64,000 bases of DNA from Actinoplanes italicus (GCF_003001815.1 NZ_PVMZ01000005.1:248001-312000), one strand, 5' to 3'; counted from the stretch's first letter, positions 37,320 through 47,106 are shown. The notes: a model not told the origin generated them from the sequence alone. Made by a program: numbers and translations.

Positions 37320-38366
37320 GTGACGGATCATCGGGTTCGCGCCAGTAACGTGCAGCGGGAGCAGGTCGTCGCGAGCCTCAACCAGGCTCTCGTCGAGGGG
37401 CGGATCAGCCTGCCCGAATTCGAGCAGCGGTCCACTGCGGCCAGCTTCACGGTCTGGGCCGACGAACTCGCGGCCTTCACTACGGACCTCCTCCGCCGGG
37501 CTACCTATGAACAGCGCGCCCATGTCGTCGAGCGGCTGGGTGAGGCCGCCGCTCAGGGATATCTGAAGTTCCCGGAGTTCGAGGAACGGGCGGCCGGGGT
37601 GAGCCACACCGTCTGGGCGACCGAGCTGACCCGGTTCACCACCGACCTGCCGCGAGCGTTCCGGAGCGTCCCGCAAGCGGCGATGACGTCGACGACCGGT
37701 CTCGCGGGCATCCTGCGTGTTCTCTCGGGTCTTCCCGTCGTCCGGATCGCGCAGCGCCACCCGGCGAAAGCCGCGGCCGCCGCTGCGGCGCTCGTGCTGG
37801 CCGGTGGCGCCGGCATCGCGCTGACCGGAGGTGAACCTGAGACGACCACGACGGCAGCGCCCGTTGCTGCCGCATCCGTTGCGGTGATCGCTTCGCCGTC
37901 ACGGCCGGCACCCACCGTCAGCAGCACCACCTATGCCGCGACGCCGGCCATGTCGAGCCCGACGCCGACCCCGTCCACAGCGCCTCGGGAGATCACCATC
38001 GAATGCAACGTCGGTGATTCCGACGACAAGGTCACGTACACGTCACTCGAAGAGGTGTGGGCCGAAAACAGCGGCACCTACTTCTGCGAGGCTTCGGTGC
38101 CGGACTCCCACCGGCTGACCAAGGCGGAGAAAAAGGCCGTCGTCATCGATCAGCGCATCGGCAACGGCGACAGCATCATCGACTCGCTCGGCGTGCTCAT
38201 CTCGCTGTGCGCCAACACGGTGGAATACGAGATCACCGACGAGGAAACCCGCCCGACCACCGTACGAGACTTCGAGCACTTCGATGAAGACCGGCTGGAA
38301 GCCGTGTACAAGCTGTGCCCGAACGCGCCCACAGCGAAGCTCATGCGCGAAGTCATCTACTCGTAG
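37320..38366 (+). CDS. Membrane protein with two DUF1707 domains
   Basis: 348 aa from a GTG behind GGGGAG. Two tandem DUF1707 modules (about 3-55 and 61-113) share the R-x-x-V-x-x-[25 protein letters not shown] and VWAxEL pattern. A TM follows at about 158-178 ([18 protein letters not shown]), then a Thr/Ser/Pro linker and a ~110-residue extracytoplasmic domain with three Cys. DUF1707 modules are cytoplasmic and common in actinobacterial membrane proteins of unknown function. It overlaps nadE by 14 bp tail to tail. Confidence 0.75.
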   Translation: MTDHRVRASNVQREQVVASLNQALVEGRISLPEFEQRSTAASFTVWADELAAFTTDLLRRATYEQRAHVVERLGEAAAQGYLKFPEFEERAAGVSHTVWATELTRFTTDLPRAFRSVPQAAMTSTTGLAGILRVLSGLPVVRIAQRHPAKAAAAAAALVLAGGAGIALTGGEPETTTTAAPVAAASVAVIASPSRPAPTVSSTTYAATPAMSSPTPTPSTAPREITIECNVGDSDDKVTYTSLEEVWAENSGTYFCEASVPDSHRLTKAEKKAVVIDQRIGNGDSIIDSLGVLISLCANTVEYEITDEETRPTTVRDFEHFDEDRLEAVYKLCPNAPTAKLMREVIYS

Positions 38367-39198
38367 AGGTCACAGCGCGCCACCAGTCGTCGAGCGGGGT
38401 GACCGGGACGGTGCGCTTGTGACGGGTGGCCAGATACAGCGACTCCACCCTGGCAGCCACCTCAGGGGTGACCTCAGCGCCTTCGAGGTAGTCGTCGATG
38501 TCGGCGTACGTGATGCCCAGCGCCACCTCGTCCGGGATCGCCGGGCGGTCGTCCTCCAGGTCGGCGGTCGGCACCTTCTGCCAGCAGCTCGCCGGCGCGC
38601 CCAGCGCCCGCAGCAGCGCGGCGCCCTGGCGTTTGGTCAGCCCGGTCAGCGGGGTGAGGTCGACGCCGCCGTCACCGTACTTGGTGAAGAAGCCGGTGAC
38701 CGCCTCGGCGGCGTGGTCGGTGCCGACGACCAGCATGTTCAGCTGACCGGCGATCGCGTACTGGATGACCATGCGCTCGCGGGCCTTGATGTTGCCGCGG
38801 ACGAAGTCGCGCAGCTCGACTCCCGCGCCGCGGGCCGTCGCGGCGGACACCGCGTCGGCACCGGGTTTGACGTCGACCGCGACCGACCGGTCGGGGCGGA
38901 TGAACTCCAGGGCGATCTGCGCGTCGCCCTCGTCGGCCTGCACCCCGTACGGCAGGCGCACCGCCACGAACTCGGCCTCGTGCCCCTCGGCCCGCAGCTG
39001 TTCGGCGGCGAGCTGACAGAGCCGGCCGGCGAGGGTGCTGTCCTGGCCGCCGCTGATGCCCAGCACGAAACCCTTGGCCGGGGTGGATCGCAGGTAGGCC
39101 TTCAGGAACTCGACCCGCTCCCGGACCTCGTCCTCGGGCGTGATCGACTGGTTCACTCCGAGGTCGGCAACGATCTGTGCCCGTAGCTTCGTCACCAA
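38353..39198 (-). CDS. nadE: NAD synthetase, ammonia-dependent
   Basis: 281 aa. [20 protein letters not shown] holds the SGGxDS PP-loop that binds ATP pyrophosphate; [22 protein letters not shown] and the conserved DDYLEG segment complete the NadE fold. It amidates nicotinate adenine dinucleotide to NAD+. There is no glutaminase domain, so ammonia is the expected nitrogen donor. Confidence 0.96.
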   Translation of the reverse strand: MVTKLRAQIVADLGVNQSITPEDEVRERVEFLKAYLRSTPAKGFVLGISGGQDSTLAGRLCQLAAEQLRAEGHEAEFVAVRLPYGVQADEGDAQIALEFIRPDRSVAVDVKPGADAVSAATARGAGVELRDFVRGNIKARERMVIQYAIAGQLNMLVVGTDHAAEAVTGFFTKYGDGGVDLTPLTGLTKRQGAALLRALGAPASCWQKVPTADLEDDRPAIPDEVALGITYADIDDYLEGAEVTPEVAARVESLYLATRHKRTVPVTPLDDWWRAVTSTSR

Positions 39199-39214
39199 GG
39201 CACTCTAACGGCCC

Positions 39215-39859
39215 TCAAGCGCGGAGGAAGGTCAGGACGGCCAGCACGCGACGATGTTCCCGCTCGTGCTGGACCAGGCCGAGTTTGCCGAAGATCGAGG
39301 TCACGTACGCCTCCACGGTCTTGACCGACAGATGCAGGTCGGCGGCGACCGCGGCGTTGGACAGGCCCCGGGCCATCAGGGCCAGCACGTCGCGCTCCCG
39401 GCCGGTGAGCATGTCCAGCGGGTCGCGCTCCCGTCGACGGGCGACCAGCCGGGTCACCAGCTCCGGATCGATGACCGTCGCGCCACGCGCCACCTTTCGT
39501 ACGTCGGCCCCGAACGCCGTGAGGTCGGAGACACGGTCCTTGAGCAGGTATCCCACTCCCGCGTCGAAATCGGTCATCAGACGCAGGGCATGGTGCACCT
39601 CGACGTACTGCGACAGCAGCATGAGGCCGACGCCCGGTGCCATCGCCCGGATGGCGGCCGCGGTGTCGATGCCCTCGGCGGAGAATCCGGGCGGCATGCG
39701 CAGGTCGATCACGGCGACGTCGGGCGGGTCGGCGCGCACCAGGCCGATCAGCGCGGCTCCGTCCCCGGCCTGGCCGGTCACCGTGAATCCGGAGTCGGTG
39801 AGGATCCGGGCCAGGCCCTCGCGGAACAGCACCGCGTCGTCGGCCAGCATCACCCGCAC
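39215..39859 (-). CDS. NarL/LuxR-type response regulator
   Basis: 214 aa from a GTG that overlaps the kinase gene by 10 nt. The receiver has Asp52 (VAVIDLRMPPGF) as the phospho-acceptor and the Lys in YLLKDRV. The C-terminal LuxR helix-turn-helix is LTGRERDVLALMARGLSNAA to LSVKTVEAYVTSIFGKLGL. It forms a two-component pair with the upstream kinase. Confidence 0.93.
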   Translation of the reverse strand: MRVMLADDAVLFREGLARILTDSGFTVTGQAGDGAALIGLVRADPPDVAVIDLRMPPGFSAEGIDTAAAIRAMAPGVGLMLLSQYVEVHHALRLMTDFDAGVGYLLKDRVSDLTAFGADVRKVARGATVIDPELVTRLVARRRERDPLDMLTGRERDVLALMARGLSNAAVAADLHLSVKTVEAYVTSIFGKLGLVQHEREHRRVLAVLTFLRA

Positions 39860-41781
39860 GGGATCACCGTCCGCAGGCGGGTACCGGCCGGTCCGCTGTC
39901 GACGCTCAGCCGCGCATCCAGGATGGCGAGCCGGTCGGCCAGCCCTTCCAGGCCGCTGCCGGACCGGAACTCGGCGCCGCCGCACCCTTCGTCGTGAACC
40001 TCCACGGTCAGGCCCGTCGCGTCCAGCTCGACGCGTACCGCGACGGCTGCCGACCCGGAGTGTCTGGCGGCGTTCGTCAAACCTTCGCTGATCACGAAGT
40101 AGGCGGTCGACTCGACCTCGGCCGGCAGCCGCCGGGGTACCGACATGGTCAGCCGCACCGGCAGCGGCGACCGGTCGGCGAGGAACCCGATCGCGGGTCC
40201 GAGGCCGTCCTGGGTCAGCACGGCCGGGTGCAGTCCACGGGCCATCTCACGCAGTTCCGCGGTGGCCTCCAGCAGCTGCCTCCGGACGTCGTCGGCGCGC
40301 TCGGCGACCTCGGCCGCCCCGGTCGTGGTGGCCAGCCGGACCACCGCACCGAGCTCCATCGCCACCGTCACCAGCCGTTGCTGGGCGCCGTCGTGCAGGT
40401 CGCGTTCCAGCCGGCGACGCGCCCCGTCACCGGCCACGATCAGGCGCTGGGCGGTCGCCCGCAACTCCAGCACCAGCCCGGCCTGCGCGGCGAGATCACC
40501 GACGAGGCGGGACTCGGCGGCGGACAGGGTCTCACCGGGCGTCTTCCGCACCGTGATCGCCCCGCGGAACCGGCCGTCATGGCGCACCGGCACGGCGTCC
40601 AGGTCGGCCAGCGTCCGGGTGCCGGCCGGCCGCGGCGTGGTGACCGGCCAGACCGACACCGCCCTCAACTCCTCGGCGGTGCCGGTCCACAGGATCACCT
40701 CACGTGCCGCGACGGCGTCGGCGACGGTGCCGCAGATGCCGTCGAGCAGCCCGCCGGACGGGGCGGTCAAATGCGCCGACAGCCGGGCCAGCGCCTCGTA
40801 CGGTGTGGCGCGCCGGCCGAAGACGAGCCGGTCGGCCAGCCGTTGCAAGCGGGCACGCGCCGGTTCGAAGGTGACCGCGACGACCGCCGTGGCCAGCAGC
40901 GACAGCCATGTGCCGGAGCCGCCGACCAGCCGGCCCACACCGGTCACCACCACGGCGTACCCGGCCGTCACCAGCACGGCCATCCCCCCGAAGACCAGCG
41001 ATTTGTTGAGCACCGGATCGATGTCGTAGAGCCGGTGGCGCAGGATCGCGGAACCTGCCGCAAGCGCGAGCAACGGCCCCGCCAGCGTGCCCGGCACCGG
41101 CGAGTGCCACACCACCAGGCCGGTGACCATCACGGCGGCCGACACCGTGGCGGCGTAGAGGAACCAGCGCATCTGCCTGGCCTCGTCACCCTGAGCCCGC
41201 CGCACCCGCACCGCCACGCAGGCCACCCAGGTCAGCTGAAACAGCAGATAGGACACCGGCCGGGCCACCCCGTAGAACGCCTCGGCCGCCGCCCGCCCGG
41301 GCACCGTGAGCGGGTGCGCGGCGACCAGCCCGGTCCGTGCGTACTCCACCGGCCACAACGCCGACACCGTCGAGAGGATCAACCCCAGGGTGAGCAGTAC
41401 GCCCACGACCGGCACCCAGCCCCGCGACGGCAGCCGCCCGGTCGGGAAGCACATCACCGCGACACCCACCAGGACCAGCACCAGCGGCAACGGCCAGACA
41501 CCGAGCCAGCCGATCCAGCTCGCACCCGGCAGCGGCCCGGGACGCAGGCCGTACTCGCGGCCCGCGAACATGACCGCGTGCGCGACGCCGACCGCCACGA
41601 ACAGCCGGCCCTCCCGATTGCCGGTTCGATTGGCCAGCACGTACAGCCCGACGGCGGTGAACGAGGCCGCGATCAGGCCGTTGTGCAGGTTCCCGACGTG
41701 CGGGCCGAGCACGAAGCCACCGGCGACGAGCACGGCCGTCGCCGCGCCCACCGCCCAGCGCGGCCCCGCCCCGGCATCCAC
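39850..41781 (-). CDS. Membrane sensor histidine kinase (HisKA_3 type)
   Basis: 643 aa from the GTG at 41781; the open frame runs further up but is antisense to the divergent gene. The N-terminal half has about 9 TM helices (residues 10-320) with a multi-TM sensor layout. A GAF-like domain follows, then DGARRRLERDLHDGAQQRLV with the phospho-acceptor His of the HisKA_3 (DHp) box, and an HATPase domain (ISEGLTNAARHSGS, SGLEGLADRLAIL). The downstream regulator overlaps it. The signal is unknown and may be membrane-related. Confidence 0.92.
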   Translation of the reverse strand: MDAGAGPRWAVGAATAVLVAGGFVLGPHVGNLHNGLIAASFTAVGLYVLANRTGNREGRLFVAVGVAHAVMFAGREYGLRPGPLPGASWIGWLGVWPLPLVLVLVGVAVMCFPTGRLPSRGWVPVVGVLLTLGLILSTVSALWPVEYARTGLVAAHPLTVPGRAAAEAFYGVARPVSYLLFQLTWVACVAVRVRRAQGDEARQMRWFLYAATVSAAVMVTGLVVWHSPVPGTLAGPLLALAAGSAILRHRLYDIDPVLNKSLVFGGMAVLVTAGYAVVVTGVGRLVGGSGTWLSLLATAVVAVTFEPARARLQRLADRLVFGRRATPYEALARLSAHLTAPSGGLLDGICGTVADAVAAREVILWTGTAEELRAVSVWPVTTPRPAGTRTLADLDAVPVRHDGRFRGAITVRKTPGETLSAAESRLVGDLAAQAGLVLELRATAQRLIVAGDGARRRLERDLHDGAQQRLVTVAMELGAVVRLATTTGAAEVAERADDVRRQLLEATAELREMARGLHPAVLTQDGLGPAIGFLADRSPLPVRLTMSVPRRLPAEVESTAYFVISEGLTNAARHSGSAAVAVRVELDATGLTVEVHDEGCGGAEFRSGSGLEGLADRLAILDARLSVDSGPAGTRLRTVIPCG

Positions 41782-41889
41782 GTCTGTATCGTGCCAGCGG
41801 ACGACCGCCCTGTGACCGGGGTTAACCCTGGGGACATTCGAGGGCCGGCCCGGATCCGCAGCGGGACGGCGGCAAGGACAGTCGGCACC

Positions 41890-42459
41890 ATGACCTCCAC
41901 ACCTCTGCAGCGGCTGCTCACCGGGTCGCTCCTCGTCGCCCCTGTCGTCTACCTGATCGCCGACGTGCTCTACGCAACCCGCGGCTGGGACGACCCCACC
42001 GCCGGCGTGGTCCATGTCCTCGCCGCCGCCGGCTACACCGTCGTGATGATCCGCCTGGCCACCCTCGGCGACGGCCCACTGGCCGTGGCGTTGCTGCTGG
42101 CCGGAGTGCTCGGCGCGGCCGGTGACGTCGCGTACGGCTTCAACACCATCCACGTCTCCCTCGGCGACACCGACCTGGTCGACGCCTCCGGAGCCGCCGT
42201 CCTGATCAAGCCGCTCGGGCTGTGCTTCCCGCTGACGCTGTTGCTCGGTGCGGTGATGCTGCGGCACAGGGTCCCCGCCTGGGCCGTCGCGCTGGTCGCG
42301 GCCGGCGGACTGCTGTGGCCGGTCGCCCACATCGCCAACCTCGGCTGGCTGGCCGTGCTGACCAACCTCCTGCTGACCGCGGCGTTCGGCGCGGCCGCCG
42401 TCTCCCTACGGCAAGCGGCACCGTTCGAGGTCACCCGTCCGGTCATCGAAAACAGCTGA
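41890..42459 (+). CDS. Integral membrane protein of unknown function
   Basis: 189 aa, about six hydrophobic helices and little soluble sequence. LTGSLLVAPVVYLIADVLYA opens the protein, with no signal peptidase site. It is divergent from the sensor kinase, starting 108 bp from it, so it may be a target of that two-component system. No family recognised. Confidence 0.75.
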   Translation: MTSTPLQRLLTGSLLVAPVVYLIADVLYATRGWDDPTAGVVHVLAAAGYTVVMIRLATLGDGPLAVALLLAGVLGAAGDVAYGFNTIHVSLGDTDLVDASGAAVLIKPLGLCFPLTLLLGAVMLRHRVPAWAVALVAAGGLLWPVAHIANLGWLAVLTNLLLTAAFGAAAVSLRQAAPFEVTRPVIENS

Positions 42460-42546
42460 TGCGCGGATCCCGGCTACCCCGTTCGCGGCCAGAATGGATC
42501 GTCGCGGCGGAGGCAGGATCCGCCCCCGGATGGTGGAGTCCTTCGC

Positions 42547-44265
42547 ATGACCGGCTGGCAGCTGACCGGCTACACGCCTGTTCGTCAGCTCGGCGCCGGT
42601 GCGTCGGGCAGCGTGGTGCTCGCCACGCATGACCCGACCGGCACCCCGGTCGCGATCAAGTACCTGACGAACGCCCTCGGCGACGACGCGTCCTTCCGCG
42701 CCGCCTTCCGGCGCGAGGCGCAACTGCTCGGCGAGATCGACGATCCCAACATCTCCCGGCTGTACGAGTACGTCGAGTCCACCGGCGGCGCGGCGATCGT
42801 GATGGAACTCGTCAACGGCGTGTCGCTGCGGCACATGCTGCGCGAGCACGGCCCGACCACGCCCGAGTCGGCGCTGGCGGTGCTCAAGGGCTCCCTCGCC
42901 GGACTGGCCGCGGCGCACCGCCGCCGGGTGGTGCACCGCGACTACAAGCCGGAGAACGTGCTGGTCACCGGCGAGGGCCAGAGCAAGCTCGCCGACTTCG
43001 GCATCGCCACACCGGTCGGTACGGGCACCGGCGCCATCGTCTCCGGCACGCCCCGCTACATGGCCCCGGAGCAGTGGACCGGCGCACCGGCGACACCGGC
43101 CTGCGACATCTACGCCGCCACGGCCACGTTCTTCGAATGTCTCACCGGCAGGCCGCCGTACGACGGGACGAACCTGTTCGCCCTGCACGACCAGCACGCC
43201 AACGCGCCCATCCCGACCGATCCGGCCCCCGCGCCGGTGCACGACCTGCTCCGGCACGGCATGGCCAAGCAGCCCGCCGACCGGCCGCCGCACGCCGTCG
43301 CGTTCCTCGACATCCTCGAGAGCGTGGCCGGTGCGGCGTACGGCCCGGACTGGGAGGACCGCGGCCTGCGCGAGCTGGCACGCCGGGCCGCCCTGCTCGC
43401 CGCGTTGTGGCCGTTCCCGGACGGCAACTCGGGCGCCACCAGCGTCGCCTCGACGGCACTCGGTGGTACGACGGCGGGCCGCCCCGGTGGCTCGACGGCA
43501 GGCCGTCTCGGTGGTGCAGCGGCGGGCCGTCCCCGTGGTATCCGCGGCAACCGCAAGCTGACCGTCCTGGCCGCCGGTGCCGCCGTGGCCGCACTGCTGA
43601 TCGGCGGGGTGGGTTACCAGTACGCGGTGGCCGCCGACGGGAAGCCGATCGTGGCCGAGGGCCTGACCACCCTGGCCCCCACCGATCCGGCGGCGACCGG
43701 GCCGTCCGCCCCCGTCCCTCCGGTCGCTTCGGCGTCGCCGGCGGTGCCTGCGTCACCGTCGGTCTCGGCGTCACCGGGCGACTCGGCGACGCCGGCCGAT
43801 CCGGCAACGGCGACCCCGGGCACCACGCCCAGCAAGTCACCGGCCGCCCCGCCGACCACCACCACACCCGCCCCGAGCCCGTCGGTCAGCACCTCACCAC
43901 CGCCCCCGGCGGACACCACCGCTCCGGCGGTCGGCGCACCCACGGCGAGCCCGACGGCGATCGAGGGGGAAGGCTGCCAGTACGGCCGGCGCGCGAGCAC
44001 CATCACGGCCGGCGTCACCGACGACCGCAGCGCCGCGGCCGCGCTGAGGGTCACCTTCCGCTACACCCTCAACGGCACGACCTCCACCGTGGCGATGAAG
44101 TCGGCCGGCCGCAATGTCTTCCAGGGAACGCTCGGCCCGCTGCCGATCCCGAAGACGGAGACCCGCATCGCGGTCGCGATCGTCGCCGTGGACCCGGCCG
44201 GCAACTCGGGCCGCTCGAGGTCGTCGGCGACCGTGACCCTCGTGAACTTCTGCACGCCCGGTTAG
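42547..44265 (+). CDS. Membrane Ser/Thr protein kinase (PknB-like)
   Basis: 572 aa. The kinase domain (8-265) has a glycine loop GAGASGSVV, Lys38 in VAIKYL, the catalytic loop HRDYKPENV (His130-Asp132; Tyr replaces the usual Leu), DFG at 150-152 and APEQW. After a Gly/Arg linker comes a TM (about 332-355) and an extracellular part: a long Pro/Ser/Thr/Ala linker, then a ~95-residue beta-rich domain with two Cys. There are no PASTA repeats, so muropeptide sensing is not indicated. It stands before a small membrane protein that may be its partner. Confidence 0.92.
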   Translation: MTGWQLTGYTPVRQLGAGASGSVVLATHDPTGTPVAIKYLTNALGDDASFRAAFRREAQLLGEIDDPNISRLYEYVESTGGAAIVMELVNGVSLRHMLREHGPTTPESALAVLKGSLAGLAAAHRRRVVHRDYKPENVLVTGEGQSKLADFGIATPVGTGTGAIVSGTPRYMAPEQWTGAPATPACDIYAATATFFECLTGRPPYDGTNLFALHDQHANAPIPTDPAPAPVHDLLRHGMAKQPADRPPHAVAFLDILESVAGAAYGPDWEDRGLRELARRAALLAALWPFPDGNSGATSVASTALGGTTAGRPGGSTAGRLGGAAAGRPRGIRGNRKLTVLAAGAAVAALLIGGVGYQYAVAADGKPIVAEGLTTLAPTDPAATGPSAPVPPVASASPAVPASPSVSASPGDSATPADPATATPGTTPSKSPAAPPTTTTPAPSPSVSTSPPPPADTTAPAVGAPTASPTAIEGEGCQYGRRASTITAGVTDDRSAAAALRVTFRYTLNGTTSTVAMKSAGRNVFQGTLGPLPIPKTETRIAVAIVAVDPAGNSGRSRSSATVTLVNFCTPG

Positions 44266-44274
44266 GAGGCGGAT

Positions 44275-44961
44275 GTGACCCGGCCGGAGGAACCCGTCGA
44301 TCCGTGGGCGACCGTCGACGGTCCCGCTCGCACGGTGAACTTCAGCAACCCCACCGCGCACCTCGGCGACCCGGACGCGACCGTCAACCTCACCCCGCCG
44401 GCGAGGAGCATGCATCCGCAGACCGCGTACCGGAACGCGCCGGAGGCGACGGTGCGCGCCGAGCGGGAGATGCGCTTCGGCCCCGGAGTGCCCGCAACCC
44501 CGGCACCCAGCCCGTCATGGCCGGAACCGGCCCCGGCGAAGCGGCCGAGGCCGGTCTGGCGCCGCCTCGTGTCGCTGCTGTCGAGCCTGGTCACGTTCGC
44601 GCTGATCGGGGTGGTCGGCTTCTACATCTGGCAGCGGCTGAGCCCGCTCGAGGTCGAGGGCGTTTCGGTGGCCGTACCCGAACCGGCCGGTGACCGCTGC
44701 GATGTCACCGTCGAGGTGGTCGCCACCGTGCGTACCAACGGCAGGAGCGGCGTGATCCGCTACCAGTGGTTCCGTTCGGACGCTGCGCCCGGCGCCGTGC
44801 TGACCGAGCAGGTCGGCAGCGGCCAGGACACGGCCGCGCTCACCCTCAAGTGGACGTTCAGCGGCGCCGGCACGACCACCGAGACCGCCACCGTCAACAT
44901 CCTCGAGCCGTCCCCGGTCCAGGCGGGCGCCGAGATCACGTACCGCTGCGAGCGTGGCTGA
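44275..44961 (+). CDS. Single-span membrane protein next to the kinase, with repeated Thr-Val motifs
   Basis: 228 aa from a GTG with GGAGG 6 nt upstream, 9 nt after the kinase gene, so co-transcribed. The cytoplasmic N-terminus (1-95) has four short repeats built on Thr-Val (WATVDG, ARTVNF, DATVNL, EATVRA). A TM follows at about 100-122, then an extracellular beta-sandwich-like domain with two Cys. The Thr-Val sites are plausible phosphorylation sites for the neighbouring kinase; that link is inference. Confidence 0.7.
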   Translation: MTRPEEPVDPWATVDGPARTVNFSNPTAHLGDPDATVNLTPPARSMHPQTAYRNAPEATVRAEREMRFGPGVPATPAPSPSWPEPAPAKRPRPVWRRLVSLLSSLVTFALIGVVGFYIWQRLSPLEVEGVSVAVPEPAGDRCDVTVEVVATVRTNGRSGVIRYQWFRSDAAPGAVLTEQVGSGQDTAALTLKWTFSGAGTTTETATVNILEPSPVQAGAEITYRCERG

Positions 44962-44964
44962 GCG

Positions 44965-45756
44965 GTGCGCAGGGTCGAGGTGCATCGGGACGGCGTCACC
45001 CTGTCCTGCCTAGACAGCGGGCCGGGTGGCGACGACGTGGTCGTCCTGCTGCACGGCCTGGCCGGAAGCGCGCGGGAGATGCTGCCCACGGCCGCCGCCC
45101 TGCTGCCTGACCACCGGGTGATCGCGGTGGATCAGCGCGGCCACGGCCATGCGACCCGCCGGCCGGAGGACGTCTCCCGGCGGGCGTACGTCGACGACGT
45201 CGTGGCCGTCGTGCACGAGCTCGCCGGTGGGCGGCCGGTCACGATCGCCGGGCAGTCGATGGGCGGGCACACCGCGATGCTGACCGCCGCCTGGCATCCC
45301 GATGTGGTGGGCCGGCTGGTGATGCTGGAGGCCGGCGTCGGCGGCGACGAGGGTGACTATCCGGCGAAGCTGGGCGCGTTCTTCTCGTCCTGGCCGGTGC
45401 CGTTCCCGGACCCCGGCACGGCGGCCGGCTTCCTCGGATCGACACCCATCGCGCGGGCGTGGCTCGATGACCTGGAGCAGTGCGCGGACGGGCTCCGGCC
45501 CCGGTTCGACGCCGACGTCATGCGGGCCGCCATCACCCCGGTGGCGGCGCTGGCCCGGTGGGACGAATGGCAGCGGGTGAAGGCTCCCACCCTGCTGGTG
45601 CTGGCCGAGCGGGGCGTCATCGAGGCGCCCGAGTCGCAGCGGATGCTGAGGACGCGCCCCGAGGTCACCCACACCGTCATCGCCGACTGCGGGCACGACG
45701 CGCACCTGGAACAGCACGACGCCTGGATCCGGGTGCTCAGGGATTTCCTCCGATGA
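44965..45756 (+). CDS. Alpha/beta hydrolase
   Basis: 263 aa from a GTG 3 nt after the previous stop, so probably in the same transcript. It has the oxyanion segment VVLLHGLAGSAREML, VDQRGHGHATRR, the nucleophile elbow GQSMGG and the catalytic His in DCGHDAHLEQHD; the acidic residue is likely in VLAERGVIEAPE. The substrate is unknown. It overlaps the next gene by 20 bp at the 3' end. Confidence 0.88.
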   Translation: MRRVEVHRDGVTLSCLDSGPGGDDVVVLLHGLAGSAREMLPTAAALLPDHRVIAVDQRGHGHATRRPEDVSRRAYVDDVVAVVHELAGGRPVTIAGQSMGGHTAMLTAAWHPDVVGRLVMLEAGVGGDEGDYPAKLGAFFSSWPVPFPDPGTAAGFLGSTPIARAWLDDLEQCADGLRPRFDADVMRAAITPVAALARWDEWQRVKAPTLLVLAERGVIEAPESQRMLRTRPEVTHTVIADCGHDAHLEQHDAWIRVLRDFLR

Positions 45757-46366
45757 GGGCCTGAGTTCCGGGTCCGGTGAGCTCGTCCGGGCGCACCGGG
45801 CGCCCGGAGACGGCGAGCAGTAGGGCGAGAGCCGATCCGTTCACCTCCGGCCCGCTGCCGGTGTCGACGGTCGCGTCCGAGGCGACGAGCCGCAGCCCGT
45901 CGGCGCGTTCCCGGCCGCCGCCCATCTTCACGGTGGTGCGCAGCTGGAACTCCAGCGCGGCGGCGACCTGGTCGGGCGGGTAGTCGCCGGTGAGCCCGAC
46001 GGCACGCCGGATGTCCTCGCCGTGCACGAACGCCTCGACCAGGCGGGTGGCGATCGGTGCGGGCGGGGTGCTGGTGCGCTCGACGACGGCCCGGAACGCG
46101 GCGAGGGTCTGCGCGGGGTCGTCGTGCCGTTCGCGGGCGACGCCGAGGGCGTTCTGCCGGTCGAAGTCGAACCGGGCCGCGATCATGTCGCGTACGAAAC
46201 CGATTCTCGTCGCCTTCGCGCTGTCGACCAGGTGAGCCACGACGTCGTGCACGTCCCAGCCGGCGCAGGCGGTGGGCGCAGTCCACTGCTCCGCCGTCAG
46301 AGCGGCCAGGTCACGGACCAGGGCGTGACGTTCGTGACGAACCGTGCTCCAAACAAGGGCTTTCAT
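45737..46366 (-). CDS. DinB/maleylpyruvate-isomerase-like (mycothiol-dependent) protein
   Basis: 209 aa. It begins with the four-helix DinB-type bundle typical of TIGR03083-like proteins: ERHALVRDLAALTAEQW, CAGWDVHDVVAHLVDS (first metal His) and a later EAFVHGEDIRRAVG supplying further ligands. Related proteins are mycothiol-dependent isomerases or transferases. It is divergent from an HxlR regulator across an operator-rich 53-bp gap, so it is the probable regulated target. Confidence 0.82.
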   Translation of the reverse strand: MKALVWSTVRHERHALVRDLAALTAEQWTAPTACAGWDVHDVVAHLVDSAKATRIGFVRDMIAARFDFDRQNALGVARERHDDPAQTLAAFRAVVERTSTPPAPIATRLVEAFVHGEDIRRAVGLTGDYPPDQVAAALEFQLRTTVKMGGGRERADGLRLVASDATVDTGSGPEVNGSALALLLAVSGRPVRPDELTGPGTQALIGGNP

Positions 46367-46381
46367 CGAGCTACTAAAACA

Positions 46382-46410
46382 GTAGTTGCCACTACCGCAC
46401 AAGTAGCTAC
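46382..46410. promoter_or_regulatory. HxlR-type operator pair
   Basis: GTAGT-TGCC-ACTAC (46382-46395) and GTAGCTAC (46403-46410), two dyads built on the same GTAG/CTAC half-site, fill the gap between the DinB-like gene and the HxlR gene. The second ends 9 bp before the HxlR GTG. The arrangement fits autoregulation plus control of the divergent gene. Confidence 0.55.
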
Positions 46411-46419
46411 GCTGGCCGG

Positions 46420-47106
46420 GTGGCGACACGAAGGACGTACGGCTCGTACAACGACGGCTGCGCCTCGGCGCACGCGCTGGACCTCATCGGCGATCGGTGG
46501 GCCCTGATCGTCGTGCGCGAGCTGCTGCTGGGTCCGAAACGGTTCATCGACCTGCAGCACGACATTCCCGGCATCGGCCCCGGGGCACTCTCGCGGCGGC
46601 TGCAGGAACTCGAGGAGTCGGGCGTCGTCGTGCGGCGGGCGCTGCCCCGGCCCGCCGACGTCACCGTCTACGACCTCACCGACTGGGGACGCGACCTCGA
46701 GGAGGTCAACGCGGCCCTGTCCCGGTGGGCGGTGCGATCGCCGCGGCTTCCGCTCGAAGCCGACATGAGCCCCGACACGCTCGTGCTGGCCATGCGCTCA
46801 CACGCGCGGGCGGTGCCGGGCGACGGCCCCTCCCGCGTCGTGGCGTTGCGGCTGACCGACGCACGCACGGCCGGGAACGAGCCGGTCGCCTATCTGGCGA
46901 CCGCCGGCCCGGCCGGGACCACCATCACGAAGCGGCCACTTCCGGACCACGTCGACGCCCGGGTCGAGGCCACCACCGCGGCCTGGAAGGCGCTCGTCAT
47001 CGGCGGCGCCCCGCTCGAGGACGCCGGGATCACGGTCATCGGCGACACCGCCGCGGTCCGTGTCCTGCTCGACGCGACCCGGCTGGACGGCGGTCAGGGC
47101 GCGTAA
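46420..47106 (+). CDS. HxlR-family regulator with C-terminal sterol-carrier-like domain
   Basis: 228 aa from a GTG. The winged helix (about 10-105) has ALDLIGDRWALIVVRELLLG, the HxlR opening with its early Cys (CASAHAL), and IPGIGPGALSRRLQELEESG as recognition helix. The C-terminal ~110 residues look like an SCP2-type ligand pocket. HxlR proteins respond to electrophiles or disulphide stress, often by the N-terminal Cys. It overlaps the TetR gene by 13 bp tail to tail. Confidence 0.88.
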   Translation: MATRRTYGSYNDGCASAHALDLIGDRWALIVVRELLLGPKRFIDLQHDIPGIGPGALSRRLQELEESGVVVRRALPRPADVTVYDLTDWGRDLEEVNAALSRWAVRSPRLPLEADMSPDTLVLAMRSHARAVPGDGPSRVVALRLTDARTAGNEPVAYLATAGPAGTTITKRPLPDHVDARVEATTAAWKALVIGGAPLEDAGITVIGDTAAVRVLLDATRLDGGQGA

